In this document: positions 55,831 to 64,000 of the stretch, piece after piece | Position numbering within the stretch: position 1 is the first letter of the stretch | Layout of the letters: every line of letters begins with the position of its first letter | Notes under the pieces: model-generated | The model's input: only the letters and a program-made list of their open reading frames with translations | The model's database searches: none | Told to the model about the DNA's origin: nothing | Assembly: GCA_021234155.1 (NCBI GenBank) | Contig: JAJEKV010000013.1 | Location: 11,286,202-11,350,201 of the forward strand | DNA length: 64,000 bases | Direction of reading: 5' to 3' | DNA from: Isoetes taiwanensis | Taxonomy: Eukaryota > Streptophyta > Lycopodiopsida > Isoetales > Isoetaceae | Made by a program: the position numbers and the translations under genes

Positions 55831-57633
55831 CCTCAATGAGGGATTTTCAAGGGGATATGAGCATGTTTTTCGTTGTGTTACTTTGCAAAGCCAACTTTTA
55901 TGAAATGTTGAGATTTTTAAAATGAAATGTATCATGTGAATGAGGTGAGCTAGCTTCGTTTTCTACAGTATGGGGCTTCCACTTGTGACTGAGATTGTTT
56001 TTAATCTTTGAAACTATTATGCACCAATGGTTTAATACACAATATGCATAGTGTCTCATCACAATCATGCCATATTATATTATGGTATAATACAACTTAA
56101 AGTATCAAATTATAAGTGAGGCTCTTAATTGTAGCAAATTGGTTCCTCCCAATAGCAAGCATTAGATGATGATCTCTTGATAGTGGCAAATTGGATTTTG
56201 CTATAAGATCAAATTCACAAACAAGCAAGTGGCCTTCTGAATTCGGCATATAAATTGATTGGATTTTGCTAGAAGATCAAATTGAGACGCAAGCATGCAA
56301 CCTTTCAATCCTCGAAAGGAGTGTTATATAATATTGGATTGTTATGCGAAGCATGTAACCTTTCAATCCTAGGCTAGGCTAGGATTGGAAGGAAGTGTCA
56401 CATAATATTGGATTGTCATGTTATAACCACGAGAATTCTGTGTAATTCGCTACATAGGATTTCATGGACCATTGGTGACAAATAGCGTGTTACACCGGTG
56501 CCAGCGCCGGCAGATTCCCATATGGTAAAACAATAATGAAAGAGATACATTCACAAAAATAAGAGCCACACATCATGATAGTAACATCTTGGTCCACTTC
56601 AATTCAATACAAACATGTGTCTAAAATTTAACCTACAAAATGGATATTTCTAAAGGTCACCTATTTGTCAAATATTAAAGAAGTTGGTGAACTTACACGT
56701 TCAACCCTAGGTAATTTTCCACCCATTTAAAGTTGAATACAACCTATGTTTAAATATCTACGTACAATACAATATTGTGAATAGATCAAGTTGCTCTTTC
56801 TTTATAATATGCTTAAGTACAGCCATACAAAGGGGATCACTTCACTAGTGCATTTGATTCTACGATTTATATGTTGATAATTTACATCACATCAGGGTCT
56901 CAAATCAAGGCAAAAGACATTTCAAACCAACCAAAACTGGTTCATTTTCTTTGTGCTGATCTTTTCCACCAACCTCTTTTTAAAAGAAAAGTCTTTGTAA
57001 CACATTGCTTGTGCTTCATGAATAGTCCAAGTTTTTGATGGGAAGCTTCAGAGGTAGATTCATATAAAAAACAAGATGGGTGGTCCCTTTTTTTTGCACA
57101 TAACAGAGATTTGAAGCTAAAAAATTCTCCCAGAATTTTGCACTCCGTAAATGTTTAGATCTGCCAAAAAAATTTCGCAGTTTAGATCTGCCCTTTTGAA
57201 GTTTTGAGATGGGAGTTTTTTTAACGCAACCCATTTCTCCACGTGTTAGCCTTCAACATCTCTGACACCAGCAGAAAAATACAAAATATACGAGAAAGAA
57301 TAGGCCTTTAAAAGCATCCTTAGTGCGTTACAAAGCAAAAAAATCGTCCATAATTGACCTGCAAATCCAAATCCTGACAAATGAAACAAATACTTTTCAG
57401 AATTGATGAAGTAACAAAGAAATCATCAACAAATTTCTTGCTTTTCCAACGATCCAGCACAACAAAAAAATGTCTTGCATGTTCTGGCACAGATTGATCA
57501 GTGCAAGCAAGGAAAAATCCAATCAAGTAAACCAATAAGGGCGATTTCTTTTCTCGCCAGATTCATCCTGGTTCATAAATAAAGATGGCAGAATATCTTC
57601 GTAGAGGCTAAACAGTTTTTTTCTTTTCTTTTT
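55831..57633. other. intergenic, 3' of the SAP gene
   Basis: A duplicated phrase GGATTTTGCTA(G/T)AAGATCAAATT with CAAGCATG/CAAGCAAG occurs at about 56192 and 56260, and GCATG(C/T)AACCTTTCAATCCT at 56295 and 56352. No genes recognised; the minus-strand ORF at 57016-57234 has no motif. Confidence 0.5.
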
Positions 57634-58176
57634 TCAAATCTTGTCGATCTTCCTAGCCATAACCACCGGATTAGCCTTAGCTATGGCGTCTCGGCCGGCA
57701 GTTTTGTAATCAAAGGAACAGTTATGTTTATCAGAGTAGCGATGGAGGGAGCAGAATACGTCCCCACATTTGCATTTAAATCCGGTAAGACCCACTCGCT
57801 TGTTGCAAGAAAAACAACGATTTGTAGGCCTCTGAGGCACCGGATCGGAAAAAGATGTAGAAGATGATGCGGCAGAAGGGGCCGTTACAACAGAAATCTC
57901 CACAGCCATTGGCGAATCTGGCCCTTCCACAACTATCGAAACGGGAAGAATATTTTCGATCGTGGTTTCGATCTTTTGAGTAGCAGAAAGATGAGCACTT
58001 TCTAACACAGCCTGAACCGCCGAATCGCTTTCTTGCGCCATAGCCACCTCCCTGTAGCATCTAGAACACAGATTCATGGTCGCCTTGCTCCCAAAAAAAC
58101 CGCAGTTATTAGCGCATAAAATTGGCCCTTCTTGGGGCTGGAAGCCGGTTTCATCCTGATCACGCTTTTGCGCCAT
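57634..58176 (-). CDS. A20/AN1 zinc-finger stress-associated protein (SAP)
   Basis: An intact 180-residue protein. The A20 finger sits at residues 21-40 (CANNC, then 11 residues, then CSRC: Cys21, 25, 37, 40). The AN1 finger sits at 121-153 (CFSC, KCKC, C142, H145, H151, C153), with the typical HRYSDKHNCSFDYKTAGRDA. A Ser/Ala-rich linker separates them, and it ends ANPVVMARKIDKI as plant SAPs do. Plant SAPs bind ubiquitin and act in abiotic stress responses; that is family knowledge. The ATG at 58176 is chosen because MAQKRDQDE leads straight into the A20 finger; the longer in-frame ORF from 58362 begins with hydrophobic leader-like 5' UTR translation not seen in the family. No introns in the coding part, as usual for SAPs. 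Confidence 0.97.
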   Translation of the reverse strand: MAQKRDQDETGFQPQEGPILCANNCGFFGSKATMNLCSRCYREVAMAQESDSAVQAVLESAHLSATQKIETTIENILPVSIVVEGPDSPMAVEISVVTAPSAASSSTSFSDPVPQRPTNRCFSCNKRVGLTGFKCKCGDVFCSLHRYSDKHNCSFDYKTAGRDAIAKANPVVMARKIDKI

Positions 58177-58740
58177 ATCTGGGGAAAACAAACGGTGAAA
58201 TCCGGCAGCAGATCTGAAAAAAATGAGAAAGAAACCAAAAAATTGGATCAGGAGGCGAAATGGGATATGGGAGGAGAAAGATCGAAGGAAGAAACGGGGA
58301 AGAGAGGGGAAGAAATGCGGAAAAGATCTGAGGAGGGGTAGGATTGACGGATTTGAGAGCAAAAAAAGACAGATTGGGATGATTTAGCAAGGAAAAAATG
58401 GAATCAAGGAGATGCGTGAAGGATTGGAGCAAGGAAGGCAGGGCCTAGGCGCCCTCCGGCGAAGTCCGGCGATGGCTATGGCTATGGCGTGCGTTGGGAA
58501 AATGAGTGCAGACCAAGTATTCTGTGATCGAATATAAGCACACGCGCAACACGCCATTTGCCAGAAAGGAAATGGAAATTAGTACGCCGCCAAAGTCGCC
58601 GGTAATATTTCTCGGCGACCGCCCAAAACCAACCCCTCCTCAAAACAGTAACTGAAATAATCGGTCGGCGAGTATTCCTAGACCGCGTAGCTCGTCTTTG
58701 TACATTTACGAACCCTGCATTTTCTTTTGGCTTTGCCACG
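58177..58740 (-). promoter_or_regulatory. SAP 5' UTR and proximal promoter
   Basis: Pyrimidine-rich leader on the minus strand (TCTTTCTCCTCCCATATCCC and similar) from 58177 to about 58400, as often in plant 5' UTRs. SAP genes often have an intron here; an acceptor-like TTTTTTTCAG at 58222-58213 could be its 3' end. The promoter proper lies further right. No TATA box was confidently identified. Confidence 0.4.
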
Positions 58741-59062
58741 TCATTGTTTTATTTTATTTTTTCCTATTTTCCACGTCACACTTCATTTTTTCCGCCTATT
58801 TCCAGGTCATCGATTTGGCGCGTGTTTATGTGCTATGGTTGCTCACCTTCTCAATGTTTGGAAGGGAGCTTGGGGCTCCCTTTCCGCAACACTCTATGAC
58901 TCGCGCGCGGTAGGTGCTGTTGCGAAAAGGGAGCCCGAAACGATGTTTTCCTACAAAATGAAAAATGGGCTTGAAAAAAATAAAAATTTTTACCTCTTGA
59001 TGTGGCAACTTATTGCGTGGCCTGTGTCGATCGGCTATGGCTTGATCGTTCGCATAAAAATA

Positions 59063-59094
<32 letters not shown>

Positions 59095-60690
59095 TCTGTA
59101 TGTGATTACCATACGGCATGGCCAGATTCATCTTTAGGGTTAAGTAAGCCTCACTTTCTATTTGTGTCGGAAAGATCTTTTTTGGTCCATTGATTTGCCT
59201 CTAGGTGGCCCCCTTTTTTCGTAACCATTGGTTGGCCGCCTTTTCCATCCTTCATTTTCCAGAGTTGCTTCTTCTTATTCTTTGAAATCTTCCTTTCTAC
59301 ATGTCTTCATGCCCAACGTATCTTAATGCCGAACTTATCGATCCGCATCTCTCTCGCCCTCACTTCTCCCTAACGCATCAACCTCTAGCATCTTGCTTCT
59401 ACGTATTCACTTCACACACTTCATAGGCAAACATTGTCGTGCCATACAATTGCGCCCTTTCACGTCGCCCTCGTGTTTCCCCTGAATGCCACCTAATGTC
59501 GTAAGTATTATGCTACCTTATCAACTCTAAGCAAAGAACATCGTCAAATAACATCAATCTAATTTTGACCACAATGATATAAAAATAATTTTGGAACTTC
59601 ATCTCATCTCACCACCAAAAAAAGAATATTGAAGTTCATTGTGGTTCAACAAATCAATTACTACCCATCAAATTTAAAAGTATTATACCTTTGACTTACT
59701 GAAAATTCACCAGCAAACATAAAGGCCTAGCGGTTGTAGCTATATCTTTGAACCATTCTCACCTTCTAAGAGTCTCATCAAATGGCTAATCCATGATATT
59801 TATCCTCCTCTGAAATGGATTGACGTACCTATTGTAATAATTTAGACTTATTTCACAACTGCCAAGAATTATTGTCAAGTTATACACATCAACCTAATAC
59901 TTGTGCATGTTTTTTTTTTTTTGAAGAACTGTGTTAGAGTTGTGCAATTAACTTAAAGTGTTACGTCCTACTCGCTTTCAAATAAATAGTCCCTTTGCAA
60001 ATATGTCCATCCATCAGTACCATTGGAACAATCCTTTAAAAATTGGCATTTTGCTCAATAAATACACTAGTCATATGTCTGTCACCATTGCCATTACCTC
60101 CCTAATGAGCGCGTCCATTGACACGAGTTTAAAATATCTTGATTTTAAGAGGTATTTAGGTAAAAAAAAAAACATTCAAAAAATTGGCTATTGGACTCAA
60201 TAAATACATTAGTTGAATATTGGTCATTTTTTTTGTTGTTTTTTTTTTTATTTCTTTCATGACCACGCACAAACAATGCATAAGATTTTGTTCAAACAGG
60301 TTTTAAACCTTGCAAGCAACGAGCCACCACAATTCCAGCATAGTTTCGATTAATACAAAGAATGTCACATGTATTTAAAGGTTCATTTCTGAATTAAAAA
60401 ACGGTATTCAGCTAGCTAAATACCCTATCTTGTACCATTATGTAGAGGGCATTTGCTAGCCTATTCCTAGTCCTCACGAAAAACATATAAGCTCTTGCAA
60501 ATCTCATGACCAATACATAAGGCAGACGAGCCTCACTGCCCTGCCAATAATCTAAGTGGCAATTGACAACATGGGTAGAGGAAATAGAGGTAGGCACAAT
60601 TTCATATGTAGGGTTTAGACCTAAACACTCCACCATAAGTCATATTTTCATATTGCATGCCTTGATAGAGGACAACAAGAATAACTGACA
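58741..60690. other. no recognisable gene
   Basis: Short ORFs only. Poly-T near 59910-59922 and 60226-60250. At 58845-58925 an inverted pair AAGGGAGCTTGGGGCTCCCTTTC and GAAAAGGGAGCCCGAAAC is visible. Confidence 0.45.
59065..59097. repeat. (CTAT)n microsatellite
   Basis: Eight consecutive CTAT units. Confidence 0.98.
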
Positions 60691-60699
60691 ATATATATA

Positions 60700-60800
60700 T
60701 TGCTGCTTTGTGCATTTTGCAAAGGCTTTTGACGCGGTCCCTAGGGAGAAGTTGTGGGAAATATTAGTGTGGTTGGGAGTTCCACAGTAGTTGCAATATG
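60700..60800 (+). mobile_element. LINE RT motif-A scrap, plus strand
   Basis: Plus-strand frame reads FVHFAKAFDAVPREKLWEIL then VWLGVP, a clear RT motif A block. It faces the opposite way to the adjoining LINE remnant, which has its own motif A near 61250. Confidence 0.7.
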
Positions 60801-61690
60801 CAATACGTAGACAATACGAGTATTCTCAGCTTGAATGCCACCAACAGATTGATGCGCATATCAGGCGCGTGGCAGAATGTGTCCAGTGCATCAAGATGGC
60901 ACTGCATCTCTGCTGGGCTATAAGCTAGAAGGTCTACATCGTCAGCACATATACGCTACCTAGTGATCTGTTGCAAAAGGCGAGCTCTGTTGCCGCCATT
61001 GTCAGCAAGCTAGCTCACCAACTGATCAATGTAATGCCCAAATAGTGTTGGAGAGAGAGGGCATCCCTGGCGGACCCCGACAATGCTGTCGAATGGTTGG
61101 CCTGTCGGCTACAACCCGCCTGACATTACATTCTGTGTATCTGCACGAACTCCCAACTGTCGCAATCTTGCCCATATCATTCCCCCGCCACAATGTGAAA
61201 GGCCTTGGCGAAGTCCACAAAGGAACAATACATGTCTTATCGACGGTTCCTATTGTCTTCAATTGAAGATCGCAGTATGAACATGTGATCAATGGTTGTG
61301 TCTTGGAATATGAATCTTGTCTGCATGAGGGCCCGCACCCCTGCTGCCTCTGCCCAGCTCGTCAACTATTGTGCAAGAATTTAAACCATTAGTTTTGCAA
61401 ACTGAATTGACTATATGATTGTTCGATAATTGGCTGGGCAGTGCAGTTCATCTGCCTTGTATATGGGTACGACTCTACTAGTGGTCCACTGCACTGTAAC
61501 TCCCTGTTGAACAAGACGGTTAGCATCAGTATTATGGACGGCGCTGCCCACTTGAACAAATTTGTCTGCATTCCATCCAGGACTTTCCTATTGGCAAGAC
61601 GTTGTAAGCCCTGGACTACATCAGCCTTTTTGATTTCCAGTGTTGGGCCTTCCTGCTGGGTTAATATGGCTTGTACACTCTAAGGATCAT
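60801..61690 (-). pseudogene. LINE RT remnant, minus strand
   Basis: Reading leftward: CSFVDFAKAFHIVA (motif A, about 61230), FDSIVGVRQGCPLSPTLFG (motif B, about 61095-61045) then HYIDQLVS, and ICADDVDLLAYSP (motif C, about 60950, with C replacing the usual Y of YADD), then LDALDTFCHAPDMRINL. The frame shifts at several points. The family is the same as at 130-1480 by motif B. Endonuclease and tail are absent. Confidence 0.8.
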
Positions 61691-61717
61691 AGAGCTGCTG
61701 CAAGCATCGCCTTCGCT

Positions 61718-62233
61718 GCTTGACAGTGATGCTCCCTATAGGTCTCATGATCCTACTAAAAAACAAGAAAGATTCATGGAATATACGTAAGAAATATAGA
61801 AGAAATATGCCAAGATCAGCAAAGAATGACATATCATGAAGAATTAAGAATACAATGTCCAAAAGGCAAGCAAGAATATAAGGCAGATGTCTAGAAGGCT
61901 CTGAACCAGAATGGTTCGACAAGAATGAGGCTCCTCCTTATATATCTATACCAGTGGTCCAGATCAGCCACTCTAATGGGTGAGATTTTGGCCAAGCATC
62001 CCACATAAATGTAGATTTTAGAATATTCTAGAACCTTCTAAAAGCTGCTACGAATATGTGGATGATGCAAGAGAATATCACTAAAGATAATAGGTAATGC
62101 AGTTGACAAAGGTATATGGCTTGTAATTTGAAAGTTGCAAGTTCAAACTCTGCATTGTGGTATTATCTTTTTGTATCCGTATGATGACTTTATTTATACA
62201 TACAGGTATAATACGTGTATGGTCATCATACCA
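61718..62233 (-). repeat. 3' LTR of the chromovirus
   Basis: The LTR starts TGGTATGATGACC at 62233 on the minus strand, directly after the polypurine tract. A TATATAAGGAGGAGCC box (61945-61930) suits the U3 promoter. The lower end is uncertain, about 61718-61742. A tRNA-like plus-strand stretch lies inside (62097-62155). Confidence 0.65.
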
Positions 62234-62244
62234 TTCCCCTCCTA
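62234..62244 (-). other. polypurine tract
   Basis: AGGAGGGGAA on the minus strand directly before the LTR's TGG: the plus-strand primer of an LTR retrotransposon. Confidence 0.75.
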
Positions 62245-62600
62245 TGATGGTGATGAGTGCTCGGAGCTGGAGTCGGAGTACTCAAACTTGGTTTATCCAG
62301 GTAAAGGTGATGGAACTCTGCAATTTTATCAAAAGTATAAGGGAGATTCTCTGCAAGCTCCCATGTTCTATCACTTGGTGAGTAACCTTTGGTGGACTTC
62401 TGCAATTTTATTAGAAGCATTAGCCAGATTCTCGGTAGGCTCTCAGATCACTTGGTGAGTAACCTTCCCAATCGACAAGGTAATACAATCGCCGACGAAA
62501 AAACTTAGCGGTCATAATTTCTCGAACCTCGAACTCTTCATGATTATCAATTTCTACTAGTGGAGGCGGCAGAGGAACGAGGTCTAGAAGGGATTATGTG
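62245..62600 (-). pseudogene. chromovirus integrase C-terminus: chromodomain with 77-bp internal duplication
   Basis: The minus strand reads VPLPPPLVEIDNHEEFEVRE, RRRLYYLVDWEGYSPSD, then a frame change. The complete tail GYSPSDRTWELAENLPYTFD, KIAEFHHLYLDKP follows in another frame. This is a chromodomain (E-x-E-V start, DWEGY core, TWE). CACTTGGTGAGTAACCTT on the plus strand occurs at 62372 and 62449, so 77 bp of the domain are tandemly duplicated and, 77 not being a multiple of three, the frame is broken. Confidence 0.85.
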
Positions 62601-62679
62601 TATAGGGCTCCAATAGAGAAACATGAAATACTGGATGGAGACGAACAGATGATAACAAAGAGACCCAAAAACTCCCAAA

Positions 62680-63175
62680 AGACATCATTAATTATATGCT
62701 AAAAGACTGTTGGAGCATTGATAAGGCCGAAGGGCATGACAGTGTACTCACAATGGCCATACTGAGTTCGAAAGTTTGTCTTCCACTCATCACCTTCTCT
62801 GATCCGAATAAGATTATAAGCACCTCGAAGATCAATGTTGGTGAAGTATTGTACGCCTTACAATTGCTCAAGTATCAAAGGAAAAGGATATCAATTGCGC
62901 ACATGATCTTGTTGAGGCCACGATAATCCACAACCAACTGCAACAAACCATCATTCTTGGAGATGAAAACGATAGGATCCCCTGCAGGTGACTGAGAATG
63001 TTGAAACCCAGTTGCAAGATTCTCTTCGATATAGGTTTGCAAAGCCTCCAACTCTGTTGGCGGCAAACCATAGATAGGGCCATATGATGGGGTCGTCCCT
63101 GGCTGGAGATCAATGGGATAGTCATAGGGACGATGCCCGGGAAGCTTGCTGGCTTTGGCCTTGTCGAAAACATCA
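62680..63175 (-). pseudogene. chromovirus reverse transcriptase, N-terminal half
   Basis: Landmarks: HRPYDYPIDLQPGTTP, the PPTELEALQTYIEENLATGF block, [40 protein letters not shown] (motif A with the catalytic Asp) and [15 protein letters not shown] (motif B). The YxDD motif C is deleted. One frameshift occurs near 62870. The sequence is of the Ty3 chromovirus type ([10 protein letters not shown]). Confidence 0.9.
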
Positions 63176-63964
63176 GAAAATTCTTGTATCAGAGAGAATA
63201 GGGATAGATATTATTGAAGCAGAGCTAGTCAAAGCATGAACTTGTGTTGCAAATGTTGAACTAGAATCTTGCCTTTTCAATCTAATAAACTTGTGGAGAG
63301 AAATCTTCGAGATACGGAGCTGTGGACATGATTGGGATGAAGCTTCCACAAGAACATAAGGATGGACAGGAGCTAGAACAGGAGCTAGAGCTGGAACTGG
63401 AGCAAGAACCGGAATGGGAACTGTGACCTCATATAGAACATGAAATGAAGCAGAGATAGGAACCGGATCAAGACATGAAGTAGAAAATCGGATTAAGACA
63501 TGGAGTAGAAATAGGAACTGGAACAAGAGTAAGAGCAGAATTGCGAGCCCATGATACTTCACGAACTGGAATAGATGCGGGAACAGAGGCAGAAAATGCA
63601 GACGAACTAGGACATCTAGAATTAATAAAGAAGGAAGATCTAAAGCGTCAATCAATATGTGGGTTATGCAACTCCAGGGAAGACCCAAGACTATCAATGC
63701 ATATGTGTTAGTGATGATATTGAAGGAAATACTACAAGATGCTCCCACAAACAAAACCCAAAGAGGTGAAGTATATTCTGTGACTACGCCCGAGGAGATC
63801 TCACGTCCATCAATTACACTAATAGAACTGGGATGCTCGAGCTTGACATTAGGGATGGCGTGTTTAGAAGAAAATGCATTGTCCATAAAACAAGCATTCA
63901 CATCATTATCGAGTTGCGCTAGTGCATCCAACTTCCAAACCTCTGACTCTAATGATATTGGCAT
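63173..63964 (-). pseudogene. chromovirus aspartic protease region, catalytic triad lost
   Basis: Open for 263 residues. ALAQLDNDVNACFMDNAFSS aligns with the active-site block of Ty3 proteases, normally VDSGA; here only the Asp is left (DNDV). Then VIDGREISSGVVTEYTSPLW, ITNTYALIVLGLPW (the LGxPW motif), and a long linker of hydrophobic and PVPVLAP-like repeats (63560-63330). Frame is intact but the protease would be inactive. Confidence 0.75.
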
Positions 63965-64000
63965 AAAATAATTCTTGTCAGATAATCTGAATGGTGAGCT

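Larger units (their letters stand above)
61718..64000 (-). mobile_element. Ty3 chromovirus LTR retrotransposon, 3' part, running off the window
   Basis: Reading from the window end leftward: aspartic protease region, RT, then directly a chromodomain, a polypurine tract and a 3' LTR. RNase H and integrase, which should lie between RT and chromodomain, are missing, so an internal deletion of over 2 kb has joined the RT to the C-terminus. gag is outside the window. The chromodomain identifies a chromovirus, whose integrase targets chromatin marks. Confidence 0.9.

Noticed and set aside
55405-55903. Pro/Leu/Asn-rich protein genes
   Set aside because: They are translations of the AATACCCC minisatellite.
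58177-58362. N-terminal signal or membrane extension of the SAP protein
   Set aside because: The in-frame upstream translation is low-complexity Phe/Ser/Arg from a pyrimidine-rich leader and is not found in SAP proteins; the ATG at 58176 fits family length.
58160-58432. minus-strand ORF overlapping the SAP leader
   Set aside because: Alternate frame of the same pyrimidine-rich leader.

Overview
This window reads as nuclear DNA of a land plant with a large, repeat-filled genome. The evidence is one intact plant-type A20/AN1 stress-associated protein gene, a decayed mitotic cyclin B copy with introns, plant LINEs with RVT zinc-binding tails, a Ty3 chromovirus with a chromodomain, and a 10-kb MULE. 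I cannot name the species. The chromovirus and LINE types would fit a fern, lycophyte or bryophyte, but that is inference. No bacterial features, rRNA genes, organelle blocks or CRISPR arrays were seen.

Layout, left to right. 1-1480: minus-strand LINE debris with a perfect 25-bp-arm hairpin. 1481-4936: mostly featureless, with short tandem duplications and one copy of a small MITE-like repeat. 4937-13823: an 8.9-kb candidate transposon with related inverted ends. It carries a spliced plus-strand gene A, a small plus-strand ORF and a decayed minus-strand gene B (coiled coil plus Cys-rich region). 13824-16120: unrecognised, with possible minus-strand exons. 16120-21400: a tandem repeat block split by a 4.1-kb minus-strand LINE, followed by an LTR-retrotransposon remnant recognised by its tRNA-Met primer site. 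22168-23110: an unidentified zinc-ribbon gene fragment. 25886-27350: cyclin B pseudogene. 28680-28945: tRNA-type SINE. 29690-30370: Ty3/gypsy RT pseudogene, broken by a 23-bp poly-T insertion.

30675-39143: a nearly full-length LINE (minus strand, 16-bp target duplication) containing two nested DNA elements. One is a 2.16-kb element with an array of 16-22-bp perfect palindromes. The other is a 546-bp foldback MITE whose ends match those of the 8.9-kb element. 40626-41880: a 107-bp foldback and a minisatellite. 42982-43826: a 5'-truncated LINE. 44893-54934: a 10,042-bp MULE with a perfect 9-bp target duplication, matching ends, arrays of GTGATTCC/GGAATCAC motifs, a minus-strand transposase with introns and frameshifts, and a plus-strand half of unknown content. 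55405-55830: minisatellite. 57634-58176: the SAP gene, the only clearly intact host gene. 60700-61690: LINE fragments in opposite orientations. 61718-64000: the 3' half of a chromovirus (LTR, polypurine tract, partly duplicated chromodomain, RT, dead protease) running off the window end.

Most of the sequence is layered mobile DNA, and the nesting gives a relative order of insertions. The most interesting parts are the 10-kb MULE, the TIR family linking the 8.9-kb element to the foldback MITE, and the palindrome array.
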